A stretch of DNA of 64,000 nucleotides from Dysgonomonas sp. 511 (GCF_010501105.1 NZ_QVMQ01000002.1:144764-208763), one strand, 5' to 3'; numbered from the stretch's first letter, positions 26,335-35,566 are shown. Program-made: numbers and translations. Notes: generated by a model from the sequence alone, not told the origin.

Positions 26335-27162
26335 ATGATAAAGAAAACAATAATACTAGCTACCTTGCTCCTTGCTCTGTATGGCATAGAAGGAAACGCA
26401 CAGTGTAAAGTAACCAACAATTACTTTCAGGCGGGCGAAGTATTGACATACGATTTGTACTTCAGATGGGGAATTACAAATACCAAAGCCGGGACATCTT
26501 CGCTGAGAACGACATCGACCAAATACAATGGCAAAGATGCTTATAAAATGTCCCTTATAGCCAATTCATCAGGACTGGCAGACAAAATATATAGCCTGGA
26601 CGATACGCTATCTACCTATACTACCAAAGACCTCACGCCTCTGGCTTTCCAAAAGTTGGCACACGAAAAAGGCGACTTTACGGATGAAAAGATGACTTAT
26701 ACTTACGGTTCGGGAGGAAATGTAACCGTGAAAACCAAGCGGGTGAAAAATGGCGAGGTGAAATTTGACGAAACCATAAATGCAAGCTCATGCGTCTACG
26801 ATATGGTAAGTGTTGTTTTCTATGCACGCACCCTCGACTATTCTTCGATGAAGAAAGGTGACGAAAAACGAGTGGACTTCGTATCAGGCAAGAAAAAATC
26901 GTACATGATAATAGAGCATCAAGGTATAGAAAGCATAACCGCCAACGACGGCAAGGCATACAGTTGTATCAAGCTTGTACTCAGCCTGTCGGCAAATGTG
27001 AACAAAAATGCTTTCGACGACAGGACGGAGGCTATGAAGGTTTACATCACCAACGACAACAACCGCATCCCGGTAAGGCTGGATTCTAAACTAAAACGTG
27101 GTTCTACACGCGCCATACTCAAAGGCTACAAAGGCACAAAACACGCGGTATCGGCAAAGTAA
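26335..27162 (+). CDS. DUF3108 exported protein
   Basis: A 275-residue protein with a cleavable signal peptide (LLALYGIEGNAQC). The body matches DUF3108: FQAGEVLTYDLYFRWGITN near the start, VYDMVSVVFYARTLDYSSMKKGD in the middle and KLKRGSTRAILKGYKG at the end. Members are periplasmic, probably beta-barrel or lipocalin-like, and of unknown function. It follows the Ig-like lipoprotein on the same strand and is probably in its transcript. A terminator shared with the convergent MATE gene follows. Confidence 0.87.
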   Translation: MIKKTIILATLLLALYGIEGNAQCKVTNNYFQAGEVLTYDLYFRWGITNTKAGTSSLRTTSTKYNGKDAYKMSLIANSSGLADKIYSLDDTLSTYTTKDLTPLAFQKLAHEKGDFTDEKMTYTYGSGGNVTVKTKRVKNGEVKFDETINASSCVYDMVSVVFYARTLDYSSMKKGDEKRVDFVSGKKKSYMIIEHQGIESITANDGKAYSCIKLVLSLSANVNKNAFDDRTEAMKVYITNDNNRIPVRLDSKLKRGSTRAILKGYKGTKHAVSAK

Positions 27163-27185
27163 GATAATACGACAACACATATTGG

Positions 27186-27220
27186 AAAAGAGGAACAGCC
27201 CCTCGGTTGCTCCTCTTTTG
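27186..27220. terminator. Bidirectional terminator between DUF3108 and MATE genes
   Basis: AAAAGAGGA...TCCTCTTTT forms a stem with A and T runs at both ends. Convergent genes stop on either side. Confidence 0.7.
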
Positions 27221-27222
27221 TA

Positions 27223-28548
27223 CTATATCCGTTTGTTCTGCCACCTGCCACGTGTGAGGTATATTACCGAGAATATGAGCAATGGCCCCCAGTAGAACGA
27301 TTCTACAGCCCAGCACCATGCTACCGACATTTGCTTGTAGATAACGATCCAAAACATGGCAAACACATAGATAGCCATCGTTATCACTTCAAGGAAAAGG
27401 GCAACCTTCGTATTCCCTGTCCCCGATATGGCATTGAACGTTACAGTACCCAATGCCGAGAAAGGCAACGATAGCAACAGGACGAAAAGCGGCATCACAG
27501 TTTCGCCGATAAGCGACAACTGGTCCTTCGGCGCAATGAAGCTGATCCAATATTCGGGAGCAATAACCGTAATACCTATCAGGCACAGGATAATTGCCAG
27601 ATTGAACAGCGCGATCCGCTTGACCAAAGGCAGCACGCCTTTTGCATTTCCGGCTCCTATAGTATTCCCCACCAGGGTATTGGCCGTAGTAGCCAAGGCA
27701 TTCATAGGGATGAAGAAAATCATATAGAAGCTGCGTACAAGGTTGGTAATCTTCAGGGCATCTTCCGAATGCTGCTCTATCGCCATAAAGAAGATAAACC
27801 ATGTAGACATGGATATCAGGTATTGCACCATTGTGAACGACGAGATATTCAATATGCTCTTTATCACAGAGAACCTGAACTTCATCTTCACAAACCCGTA
27901 TTTCTTGAAGTCTACCGTAATCCATGTATAAACAACGAAGAACAAGACAGATGCTATTTCCGACAATACAGATGCTATCGCCGCCCCTTCTACTCCCCAT
28001 TCTGGGAAGCCGAAATTGCCGAATATCAACAGGTAGTCGCCTATAATATTGGTAATAGCCATCACTATTGCATTATATGTCAGCACCTTTGTGCGGGCAA
28101 CACCCACATAGAATGCACGGAACATGACATTGATAACGGCAAAGAAGAATCCGTAGATACGCCACGACAGGTATTTCTCGGTTGCAGCAAATACTTCCGG
28201 CGACTTCATAAACTGCCCCAGCACATTCTCCACCATAAACGACGAGAGGAAAAACAGCATAAGGGCAAACAGCTGCAAGAACATTGCCCCTTGTATCACA
28301 ATACCTCCGATACGGTTGTAGTTGCCTTCGCCATTGCGGCGGCTTATCATAATCTGTCCTCCGATACTGAAGCCGAAGCAGATGGTAAAAATGGCTACAT
28401 AATATATCCCGGCCAACCCGGAAGCACTTTGTTCGATACCGCCTACCCTTCCCAAGAAGAAGGTATCGGTAAGTTGTACTACATTCTGAGCGAGCAACCC
28501 TAGCATAATGGGATAACTCACTTTCCATATATCTTTATATGAATACAT
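27223..28548 (-). CDS. MATE-family efflux transporter
   Basis: A 441-residue inner-membrane protein with about 12 hydrophobic segments in two MatE halves. It starts with the typical KDIWKVSYPIMLGLLAQNVVQLTDTFFLGRVG. The second half begins near residue 230 (SSFTMVQYLISMSTWFIFF), with NTLVGNTIGAGNAKGVLPLV as the repeat of the first-half GxxIGAxN region. MATE proteins exchange Na+ or H+ for cationic drugs or metabolites; the substrate here is not predictable. panD begins 62 bases away on the same strand, so it may be read from the pan operon. Confidence 0.92.
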   Translation of the reverse strand: MYSYKDIWKVSYPIMLGLLAQNVVQLTDTFFLGRVGGIEQSASGLAGIYYVAIFTICFGFSIGGQIMISRRNGEGNYNRIGGIVIQGAMFLQLFALMLFFLSSFMVENVLGQFMKSPEVFAATEKYLSWRIYGFFFAVINVMFRAFYVGVARTKVLTYNAIVMAITNIIGDYLLIFGNFGFPEWGVEGAAIASVLSEIASVLFFVVYTWITVDFKKYGFVKMKFRFSVIKSILNISSFTMVQYLISMSTWFIFFMAIEQHSEDALKITNLVRSFYMIFFIPMNALATTANTLVGNTIGAGNAKGVLPLVKRIALFNLAIILCLIGITVIAPEYWISFIAPKDQLSLIGETVMPLFVLLLSLPFSALGTVTFNAISGTGNTKVALFLEVITMAIYVFAMFWIVIYKQMSVAWCWAVESFYWGPLLIFSVIYLTRGRWQNKRI

Positions 28549-28610
28549 AATATTTACCCTAGCTACCAGTACTGATAGCCATTAATTTAATAAGCAGAAG
28601 CTTGTGAAAT

Positions 28611-28964
28611 TTACTTGATCAGTTTATTGGTCTTTGTATCGGGGAAAACAACCCACGGCTTAAAGGTCTTAGCCTCTTCGAAGTCCATCTGGGCATACGA
28701 CATGATGATGACAATATCGCCCGGCTGAACCTTGCGTGCCGCCGCCCCGTTGAGGCAGATAGCACCCGAACCTCGTTCGCCTTTTATTACATAAGTTTCG
28801 ATACGTTCGCCATTGTTGTTGTTCACTATCTGGACTTTCTCACCTTCTATCAGGTTTACAGCATCCATCAAATCCTCGTCTATAGTGATACTACCTATGT
28901 AATTCAAGTTGGCCTCGGTTACTGTAACGCGGTGTAACTTCGATTTTACAACTTCTATTATCAT
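28611..28964 (-). CDS. panD: Aspartate 1-decarboxylase (pyruvoyl)
   Basis: Makes beta-alanine from aspartate for pantothenate synthesis. The 117-residue proenzyme has the self-cleavage site Gly24-Ser25 in [14 protein letters not shown], from which Ser25 gives the pyruvoyl cofactor. [22 protein letters not shown] and VIIMSYAQ complete the family pattern. It starts 20 bases after panC, so the beta-alanine producer and consumer are co-transcribed. Secure call. Confidence 0.97.
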   Translation of the reverse strand: MIIEVVKSKLHRVTVTEANLNYIGSITIDEDLMDAVNLIEGEKVQIVNNNNGERIETYVIKGERGSGAICLNGAAARKVQPGDIVIIMSYAQMDFEEAKTFKPWVVFPDTKTNKLIK

Positions 28965-28984
28965 CTTTTCTTTCCTTTATCTAT

Positions 28985-29836
28985 CTACCTTGTATGGTAC
29001 ACAATATTATCAATAAGGCGTACATCGCCACAAAATACCGCTATACATCCCACTACATAATCGGAATCATCCCATTCCGGCAGGGTTTGCAAAGTTTCCC
29101 CATCTACTATTTCAAAATATTCGACTTCCAGTCCGTCGAACGAATTGATTGTATCAGTCACCTCTTTTATCGTATCTTCTATCGTCTGGTTAAGATACAT
29201 TGCCTCGCGGCTCTCCAGCAACGTTTTATATATATTGGCGGCAACAGCCCGTTGCTCCCCTGTAAGCCGTTCGTTGCGGCTGCTCATCGCCAATCCGCTA
29301 GCCTCGCGAATAATAGGCATCGGCACTATCTGTACCGGCATATCCAATTGCTTGACCATGGCACGGACGATGGCTAATTGCTGGAAATCCTTCTCTCCGA
29401 AATATGCCTTATCCGGCTTCACTATATCAAAAAGGCGGCTGACTACTTGTGCCACCCCGTTGAAATGCCCGGGACGATGTTTTCCTTCCATCACCTTATC
29501 CAGTTGTCCGAAATCGAACTGACGGGTATCGGGTTCCGGATATATCTCTGTTACCGAAGGGGCGAAGATAATATCAACACCAGCCTGCGCCAGATATTCA
29601 CTGTCGCGCTCAAGAGTCCTTGGATATTTCTCCAGATCCTCCTTATTGTTGAACTGGGTGGGATTGACAAAAATGCTGACAACGCATATATCGTTTTCGG
29701 CAATGCACTTCTCTGCCAGAGACAAATGTCCCCGGTGCAAAGCACCCATAGTAGGAACAAAGCCGATGCTCTTGCCTTGCAGGCGCAGTTCCGACAATTG
29801 TTCTTCCAGTTCTTTTATTGTTTTTACCAGTTTCAT
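28985..29836 (-). CDS. panC: Pantothenate synthetase
   Basis: Joins pantoate and beta-alanine with ATP to form pantothenate. The 283-residue protein has the nucleotidyltransferase motif [13 protein letters not shown] (28-40), [19 protein letters not shown] and the KMSKS-like AMSSRN loop. I chose the ATG at 29836 ([10 protein letters not shown]); the open frame extends 11 residues further but that start would be atypical. It is the first gene of a panC-panD pair and is divergent from dinB. Confidence 0.96.
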   Translation of the reverse strand: MKLVKTIKELEEQLSELRLQGKSIGFVPTMGALHRGHLSLAEKCIAENDICVVSIFVNPTQFNNKEDLEKYPRTLERDSEYLAQAGVDIIFAPSVTEIYPEPDTRQFDFGQLDKVMEGKHRPGHFNGVAQVVSRLFDIVKPDKAYFGEKDFQQLAIVRAMVKQLDMPVQIVPMPIIREASGLAMSSRNERLTGEQRAVAANIYKTLLESREAMYLNQTIEDTIKEVTDTINSFDGLEVEYFEIVDGETLQTLPEWDDSDYVVGCIAVFCGDVRLIDNIVYHTR

Positions 29837-30083
29837 CTTACCCAAATAATAAAAACGGATACAAAGCAAGTAAATATTTATGGAATCTCGAAATAATCGG
29901 CAGATTTTGTTTAGCCTATTAACGAAAGAAAAGAGAAAGAAAAGCTATGGCAAGAGTTAAAAAAACGAGATGTATTCCGTGGTCAATTATCATTGTTATA
30001 TATCGGGCATATCTGCCTTTTCTATAAATGTTAACAATTAGATTAAAAGCAGATTCGTTTCTTTCAATTATTTTTGACAAAAG

Positions 30084-30091
30084 TATCTTTG
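30084..30091 (+). promoter_or_regulatory. Predicted dinB promoter -7 box (TATCTTTG), nearly adjacent to the start codon
   Basis: Perfect TAnnTTTG match. Only 8 bases separate it from the ATG at 30100, which would leave almost no 5' UTR. Confidence 0.5.
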
Positions 30092-30099
30092 GCCGACCT

Positions 30100-31182
30100 A
30101 TGCGAAAAATTATCCACATAGACATGGATGCCTTCTATGCATCTATCGAACAGCGCGACAATCCCCAATACCGGGGAAAGCCCGTTGCTGTAGGATATGC
30201 CGGCCCGCGCGGAGTGGTAGCGGCTGCCAGCTACGAAGCGCGCAGATATGGAGTAAGGTCGGCTATGGCATCGAAAACAGCATTGAAGAAGTGTCCGCAC
30301 CTGATATTTGTTTCTTCGCGTTTCGACGTGTACAGGGCAGTATCGAGGCAGATAATGGCTATTTTCCACGAATATACCGACATAGTAGAACCCTTATCGC
30401 TGGACGAGGCCTATCTCGATGTCACCGAAAACCACAAAGGGATAGCTTCAGCCACACAAATAGCAAAAGAAATAAAGCAAAAGATACTCGACAGCACCCA
30501 GTTAACCGCCTCGGCAGGAGTATCTTTCAACAAATTTCTGGCAAAGATCGCGTCCGACCAGAATAAACCCAACGGGCTTTTTGTTGTTAAACCTAACAGA
30601 GCCGAACTATTTGTAGAATCGCTCGCCATAGAGCAATTCCCCGGAGTGGGCAAAGTCACCGTCAAGCGGATGCAGCAATTAGGCATCAGGAATGGATGGG
30701 ACTTGAAACAAAAATCGGAAAACGAACTGGTCGCCAACTTCGGAAAGATGGGGCATATATTCTATATGAACGCGCGAGCAATAGACGACCGGCAGGTAGA
30801 ATGGCTACGAATAAGGAAATCCATCAGTTCCGAAACCACATTCGAAAAGGATATAGACAATATTGACGAACTGGCTGTGATACTCGACAGTGTGGCCAAA
30901 GACGCTTTCGAAGATGTAAAGAAGAAGAATTTCAAAGGGCGGACAATAACATTGAAAATAAAATATGCCGATTTCAAAACAATCACCCGCAGCAAAACAC
31001 TCCAGCATACTGTCGACGACTACGAAACCTTCTATAAAACAGGCTTCGAACTTTTGCAAGGTATAGACTTAAGCCCCAAAGTGAGGCTTATAGGTCTGGG
31101 GCTGAAAAACAATGAGCCCGAAACCAATTGGGGCGAAGCAGTACAATTGCGGATCAATTTTGACGGCAAACAGGAGCATTAG
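30100..31182 (+). CDS. dinB: DNA polymerase IV (Y-family)
   Basis: Translesion DNA polymerase. The 360-residue protein starts with RKIIHIDMDAFYASIEQRDN, giving the metal-binding Asp8; the second catalytic pair is Asp102-Glu103 in PLSLDEAYLDV. GVSFNKFLAKIASDQNKPNG and FPGVGKVTVKRMQQLGI (helix-hairpin-helix) follow, then the little-finger domain. The C-terminus ends in EAVQLRINFD, without a clear clamp-binding pentapeptide at the very end (QLRINF may serve). I placed the start at ATG 30100, 8 bases after a TATCTTTG box, rather than at the upstream ATG that would precede that box. The upstream extension of 24 residues is not family-like. Confidence 0.95.
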   Translation: MRKIIHIDMDAFYASIEQRDNPQYRGKPVAVGYAGPRGVVAAASYEARRYGVRSAMASKTALKKCPHLIFVSSRFDVYRAVSRQIMAIFHEYTDIVEPLSLDEAYLDVTENHKGIASATQIAKEIKQKILDSTQLTASAGVSFNKFLAKIASDQNKPNGLFVVKPNRAELFVESLAIEQFPGVGKVTVKRMQQLGIRNGWDLKQKSENELVANFGKMGHIFYMNARAIDDRQVEWLRIRKSISSETTFEKDIDNIDELAVILDSVAKDAFEDVKKKNFKGRTITLKIKYADFKTITRSKTLQHTVDDYETFYKTGFELLQGIDLSPKVRLIGLGLKNNEPETNWGEAVQLRINFDGKQEH

Positions 31183-31217
31183 ACCCCAAAAGCCTTTAAT
31201 TATACAGATAAAGTAAT

Positions 31218-31225
31218 TACATTTG
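31218..31225 (+). promoter_or_regulatory. Predicted promoter -7 box (TACATTTG) of small-ORF/tadA pair
   Basis: Perfect TAnnTTTG match ending 8 bases before the ATG at 31234, again leaving little or no leader. Confidence 0.5.
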
Positions 31226-31233
31226 CAGCAATA

Positions 31234-31446
31234 ATGCAGAAGAAGAAAGGACAACATAGCAAACGGACAAAGCAGATGATATTCTCGCTCAACGAGGAAG
31301 AATATGCTGTAATATGCTCTTATATAAAGAAATATAAGATAGAAAACCGTTCGCGTTGGTGCAGGGAAACAATCATAACCCATGTATTGAAAACCCTGGA
31401 TCAAGACTACCCTACCCTCTTCGAAGAAAACGAAATGCGCCGATGA
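31234..31446 (+). CDS. Small basic protein, ribbon-helix-helix-like, coupled to tadA
   Basis: A 70-residue hypothetical protein. The first 12 residues are very basic (MQKKKGQHSKRTKQ). Then MIFSLNEEEYAVICSYIKKY and a helix with SRWCRETIITHVLKTL resemble the strand-helix-helix order of ribbon-helix-helix DNA-binding proteins, but this is weak. The stop overlaps the tadA start as ATGA (31443-31446), which implies translational coupling. A TACATTTG box lies 8 bases before the start. I do not recognise a named family. The coupling and sensible composition argue for a real gene. Confidence 0.65.
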   Translation: MQKKKGQHSKRTKQMIFSLNEEEYAVICSYIKKYKIENRSRWCRETIITHVLKTLDQDYPTLFEENEMRR

Positions 31447-31889
31447 CCACAGCCTTGCTCAACGATGAATATTATATGCGCCAGGCTTTGAACGAAGCAC
31501 GCATGGCTTTCGAAAAAGACGAAGTGCCTATAGGGGCAGTCATCGTATGCAAAGGACGCATAATAGCACGGGCACACAACCTCACAGAAACACTGAACGA
31601 CGTGACAGCACATGCCGAAATGCAGGCTATCACTGCTGCAGCAAATGTATTGGGAGGAAAATACCTTACCGGTTGCACCCTTTATGTAACGGTAGAGCCC
31701 TGCCCCATGTGTGCAGGCGGACTGCTTTGGTCGCAAATACCGGCTATTGTATATGGTGCAAAGGATGAGAAAAGAGGCTACTCTATCTATAATCCGGTTA
31801 TACTTCATCCTAAAACAACTATAACAAAAGGAGTATTAGAAGAAGAGTGCGCTTCTTTGATGAAAAATTTTTTCAAACTAAAAAGGTGA
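31443..31889 (+). CDS. tadA: tRNA adenosine(34) deaminase
   Basis: Converts A34 to inosine in the wobble position of tRNA(Arg). The 148-residue protein has the zinc-dependent deaminase site HAE (57-59, with catalytic Glu) and PCPMC (86-90, Cys87 and Cys90). The flanking KDEVPIGAVIVCKGRIIARAHN and GAKDEKRGYSIY are typical of TadA. The start at 31443 overlaps the preceding small gene by 4 bases (ATGA). A longer upstream frame exists but lies wholly inside that gene. Secure call. Confidence 0.95.
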   Translation: MTTALLNDEYYMRQALNEARMAFEKDEVPIGAVIVCKGRIIARAHNLTETLNDVTAHAEMQAITAAANVLGGKYLTGCTLYVTVEPCPMCAGGLLWSQIPAIVYGAKDEKRGYSIYNPVILHPKTTITKGVLEEECASLMKNFFKLKR

Positions 31890-32035
31890 TTATAAATACA
31901 TTAAATAGACTACATACTTTATTTAACTTTTATTTAGAGTGCAATATGCAGCGTGGCATATAAATTGGAATCTATTGTAATGTAACTAGTGTAAGTTGAA
32001 GTTTATCGTTAAGCTTATTTTAAAACTAAAAGATT

Positions 32036-32794
32036 ATGAGAAAGTATTGGAGACTATTTTCAGCATTGGTCTTATCATTAAGCTTGGCAGCAGGGTTAGC
32101 CTCCTGCTCCGATGATGACGGATATTCGTTAGGTAAATATTGGGAATCTATCGTGACAGTCAACAAAGTAGGCGACAACACATACGATTTCACGCTCGAC
32201 AACGGCAAAAAACTTTGGGTAGCAGCCCCTGCGGGATTAAACCTGAAACCCAAATACGGAAGAGCGATAATTAACTATACAATACTATCTGACAAAATAG
32301 ACGGATACGACCATTACATCAGACTGAACGGGTTCTATGACGTTTTGACCAAACCGGTAATTTACATTGCCGAAGATGACGAAATAAAGCAGGACAGCAT
32401 CGGGTACGACCCTATAAAAGTCCATGCGATATGGGAAGGCGGCGGTTTCCTCAATATCTATTTCGGGTTCAATGCCGGGGGATATGAATCGCACATGGTA
32501 AACCTTGTAACGGCAAAAGAAGATTTCGGAGCAAATGACGAAATACCCGAATTGGCATTCAGGCACAACGTAAACGGCGACAAGGAAAACCATGCAGCAA
32601 ATGCGTACGCCTCATTCGACCTGAAACCATATATAGTTGCCGGAAAAGACAAGGCCACACTAAAAATATCGTGGAAAGACTTCGATGGCGAAGTAAAGAG
32701 CAAGATAATAGAATACAAATTCGACAATGAGGATGCACCTCTCGCAAATGAGATTACACCTCAAGCAGAAGATACTAACCTGAATATTTATTAA
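32036..32794 (+). CDS. NigD-like lipoprotein
   Basis: A 252-residue lipoprotein (signal ALVLSLSLAAGLASC, lipid Cys24, followed by SDDDG as a surface-export-like acidic run). The body matches NigD-like proteins of Bacteroidetes: YSLGKYWESIVTVNKVGDNT, YDFTLDNGKKLWVAAP and, further on, VHAIWEGGGFLNIYFGF. It is predicted to be an OB-like N-terminal domain plus a beta-sandwich C-terminal domain. The role of NigD proteins is unknown. It is monocistronic and ends in a strong terminator. Confidence 0.85.
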   Translation: MRKYWRLFSALVLSLSLAAGLASCSDDDGYSLGKYWESIVTVNKVGDNTYDFTLDNGKKLWVAAPAGLNLKPKYGRAIINYTILSDKIDGYDHYIRLNGFYDVLTKPVIYIAEDDEIKQDSIGYDPIKVHAIWEGGGFLNIYFGFNAGGYESHMVNLVTAKEDFGANDEIPELAFRHNVNGDKENHAANAYASFDLKPYIVAGKDKATLKISWKDFDGEVKSKIIEYKFDNEDAPLANEITPQAEDTNLNIY

Positions 32795-32815
32795 TATTCT
32801 TTTTGATTTCCTTTC

Positions 32816-32847
32816 AAAAAAGAGAGCTCGGGAGAGTTCTCTTTTTG
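32816..32847 (+). terminator. Terminator after NigD-like gene
   Basis: AAAAAGAGAGCTC and GAGTTCTCTTTTT pair with one mismatch around GGGA and are followed by GTTTTTTG. Confidence 0.8.
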
Positions 32848-32907
32848 TTTTTTGAACATATTAAGACTTTTTCCTAACCGTAAGGCATATATTCATCAAA
32901 AAAGATG

Positions 32908-32915
32908 TATTTTTG
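32908..32915 (+). promoter_or_regulatory. Predicted fur-purA promoter -7 box (TATTTTTG)
   Basis: Perfect TAnnTTTG match, 21 bases before the ATG at 32937. Confidence 0.55.
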
Positions 32916-32936
32916 TTTGCCACTGATTTTAAATAC

Positions 32937-33449
32937 ATGGACAATTCGAAGCTTAAAGAACAAGTCAAAAACGAATTTACAGATTACCTCAATCTGCATA
33001 AACATCGTAAGACCCCCGAAAGATATGCCATACTCGACCATATCTATTCTACAAAAGGGCATTTCGACATGGACTCGCTTTACAATGTCATGAAAGAATC
33101 AACATTCAGGGTCAGCCGTGCCACTCTATACAACACTATCGAGTTGCTTCTCGATTGCGGATTGGTAGTCAAGCACCAGTTTGGAGCCAATGTGTCGCAA
33201 TACGAAAGAGCATATGGTAATGAAAACCACGACCATATGATATGCCTCAATTGCGGAGAGGTAAAAGAACACAAAAACGGCAACCTGTTTACACCGGCAC
33301 AGCAAAAAAAGCTGCAACGCTTCAAAATAAGCTATTACAGCATGTACATATACGGCACATGCAGCAAATGCCTGCGGGCAAAAAAAGCAGAAGAAAAAAA
33401 GAGCAACAAAATAACTGATAACAAAAACACCCGTACAAAAAAGAAATGA
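32937..33449 (+). CDS. Fur-family metal-responsive regulator
   Basis: A 170-residue transcription regulator. The winged helix (about 20-95) includes KTPERYAILDHIYSTKGHFD and FRVSRATLYNTIELLLDCGLV. The dimerisation domain carries the HDHMICLNCGEV metal site and a second CSKC pair (YGTCSKCLRAKK), so a structural zinc is likely. The tail is a Lys-rich extension. Which metal or peroxide it senses cannot be decided; PerR and Fur are both possible. I chose ATG 32937 over an upstream TTG. Its stop overlaps the purA start (ATGA, 33446-33449), so the two are translationally coupled. Confidence 0.92.
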   Translation: MDNSKLKEQVKNEFTDYLNLHKHRKTPERYAILDHIYSTKGHFDMDSLYNVMKESTFRVSRATLYNTIELLLDCGLVVKHQFGANVSQYERAYGNENHDHMICLNCGEVKEHKNGNLFTPAQQKKLQRFKISYYSMYIYGTCSKCLRAKKAEEKKSNKITDNKNTRTKKK

Positions 33450-34714
33450 AACTAGATGTATTGCTAGGTCTGCAATGGGGCGACGAAGGTAAAGGAAAAA
33501 TAGTAGATGTACTGACTCCCGAATACGAAATCATTGCGCGTTTTCAAGGAGGGCCAAACGCCGGACATACCCTCGAATTTGAAGGAAAGAAATATATATT
33601 ACGTTCTGTACCTTCCGGAATATTCCAGGGAAACAAAATCAATATAATCGGGAACGGCGTAGTACTCGACCCTGCCCTTTTCAAAGGAGAGATTGAGTCG
33701 CTCGAAGCTTCGGGGCACGACCTGAGGAAACGACTCCTTATATCGAAGAAAGCCCACCTCATACTGCCTACCCACCGCCTGCTCGATGCCTGCTACGAAG
33801 CGGCAAAAGGCGACTCGAAGATAGGCACCACCGGCAAAGGCATCGGCCCTACATATACCGACAAGATTAGCCGCAACGGCCTGCGTATAGGCGATATACT
33901 ATACAACTTTGACGAAAAATATACCCAGGCAAAAAACAAACACCTGAAAATACTGGAGCAGCACGGCTACGACACCGGCAAGCTAGCCGAAATAGAAAAA
34001 GAATGGTTTGCAGGAATAGATAAGCTCAAGACATTCACATTCATAGATAGCGAACATTATATCAACAATGCGATAAAGCAAGACAAAAAGATACTTGCCG
34101 AAGGCGCACAGGGAACGATGCTCGATATAGATTTCGGTTCGTACCCATTCGTAACATCGTCGAACACCATCTCTGCCGGAGCGTGTACAGGCTTGGGCAT
34201 AGCACCGCAACAAGTAGGCGAAGTATATGGTATCTTCAAGGCATATTGCACCCGTGTAGGAAGCGGCCCTTTCCCTACCGAACTATTCGACGAGACAGGC
34301 GATAACCTTCGCAAATACGGGTTCGAGTTCGGATCGGTAACAGGACGTCCGCGCCGTTGCGGATGGATAGACCTCGTAGCCCTACGCTATGCTATAATGG
34401 TAGACGGTGTAACACGCCTAATAATGATGAAAAGTGATGTGCTCGACACATTCGACACCATCAAGGCCTGCACAGCCTATGAAATAAACGGCGAAAAGAC
34501 CACAGAGTTCCCATTCGAAATAGACGACAATAACATAAAGCCTGTATATGTGGAAATGAAAGGCTGGCAGACCGATATGACAAAAATGCGCAGCGAAAGC
34601 GAGTTTCCCGCTGAGTTCAACGCCTACGTATCGTTCCTCGAGAAAGAATTGGAAGTGCCGATCAGCATAGTTTCTATCGGGCCTGATAGGGAACAGACAA
34701 TAATAAGAAAATAA
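33446..34714 (+). CDS. purA: Adenylosuccinate synthetase
   Basis: First committed step from IMP to AMP, using GTP and aspartate. The 422-residue protein begins with LLGLQWGDEGKGKIVD (P-loop-like, with catalytic Asp and His), followed by GGPNAGHTLEF, the IMP-binding IGTTGKGIGPTYTDK, and AEGAQGTMLDIDFGSYPFVTSSN. All key motifs are present and the length is normal. It overlaps the Fur-family gene by 4 bases and ends in a terminator at 34743-34777. Secure call. Confidence 0.98.
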   Translation: MKLDVLLGLQWGDEGKGKIVDVLTPEYEIIARFQGGPNAGHTLEFEGKKYILRSVPSGIFQGNKINIIGNGVVLDPALFKGEIESLEASGHDLRKRLLISKKAHLILPTHRLLDACYEAAKGDSKIGTTGKGIGPTYTDKISRNGLRIGDILYNFDEKYTQAKNKHLKILEQHGYDTGKLAEIEKEWFAGIDKLKTFTFIDSEHYINNAIKQDKKILAEGAQGTMLDIDFGSYPFVTSSNTISAGACTGLGIAPQQVGEVYGIFKAYCTRVGSGPFPTELFDETGDNLRKYGFEFGSVTGRPRRCGWIDLVALRYAIMVDGVTRLIMMKSDVLDTFDTIKACTAYEINGEKTTEFPFEIDDNNIKPVYVEMKGWQTDMTKMRSESEFPAEFNAYVSFLEKELEVPISIVSIGPDREQTIIRK

Positions 34715-34742
34715 GAATAATAAATCTTAAATAAAAATTTGC

Positions 34743-34777
34743 GAATGTGCCGGTTGGAAACAATTGGCACATTTTTT
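34743..34777 (+). terminator. Terminator after purA
   Basis: AATGTGCC pairs with GGCACATT around a 13-base loop, followed by TTTT. Confidence 0.75.
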
Positions 34778-34827
34778 GTGTTTTAGTTTATAAAAAAAAG
34801 TAAAAACACTTTAAAACAAATATTTAT

Positions 34828-35511
34828 ATGATGGCAGGATGGATATTAATGATTTTGATTGCAGTAGTAGGAGGTATTGTTTCGCAAATGCTGAAAAGCC
34901 GATTCAATAAATACTCCCGGATACCGCTCTCCAATGGAATGACAGGACGCGACGTGGCCGAAAAAATGCTTCACGACAATGGTATATACGACGTAAAGGT
35001 AATCTCTACGCCCGGCATGCTTACCGACCACTACAACCCAGCTAACAAGACCGTAAACCTCAGCGACAATGTATTTTCGAGCAACAGTGTTGCCGCTGCC
35101 GCCGTTGCCGCCCACGAATGCGGTCATGCCGTACAGCATGCCCACGAATACGGGCCTTTGAAGATGCGTTCGGCACTGGTGCCTGTAGTCAGCTTCGCCT
35201 CCAATTGGGTAATGTGGGTTCTGCTGGCAGGTATTTTCCTTATCAATTATTTCCCAGCCCTTATATGGATCGGCATAGGACTATTTGCCCTTACCACTAT
35301 TTTTAGTTTCGTCACCCTTCCGGTAGAGATCAATGCCAGCCAACGCGCACTAGCATGGCTCAACAGTGCAGGCATCACCAATACCAGTAACCACGACATG
35401 GCCAAAGACGCCCTCAAATGGGCAGCATACACATATGTAGTAGCGGCAGTCAGTTCGCTGGTGACGCTTATATACTACATAATGATAGCATTAAGCGGAC
35501 GCCGTAATTAA
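34828..35511 (+). CDS. YugP-type membrane zinc metallopeptidase
   Basis: A 227-residue inner-membrane protein of the YugP/Peptidase_membr_zinc family (old DUF). A hydrophobic N-terminus (GWILMILIAVVGGIVSQML), then STPGMLTDHYNPANKTVNLS, the zincin motif HECGH (96-100) followed by AVQHAHEYGPLKMRSALVPV, and three more membrane segments (about 117-140, 145-165, 200-220). Substrates are not known. It has its own stretch between two terminators (34743 and 35532), so it is probably monocistronic. Confidence 0.92.
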   Translation: MMAGWILMILIAVVGGIVSQMLKSRFNKYSRIPLSNGMTGRDVAEKMLHDNGIYDVKVISTPGMLTDHYNPANKTVNLSDNVFSSNSVAAAAVAAHECGHAVQHAHEYGPLKMRSALVPVVSFASNWVMWVLLAGIFLINYFPALIWIGIGLFALTTIFSFVTLPVEINASQRALAWLNSAGITNTSNHDMAKDALKWAAYTYVVAAVSSLVTLIYYIMIALSGRRN

Positions 35512-35531
35512 AACACTCACAGAATAATATA

Positions 35532-35566
35532 GAGAGCAATCTTATAGGGTTGCTCTCCTTTTATCC
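35532..35566 (+). terminator. Terminator after YugP-type protease gene
   Basis: GAGAGCAATC and GGTTGCTCTC pair with one mismatch around TTATAG, followed by CTTTTAT. Confidence 0.75.
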
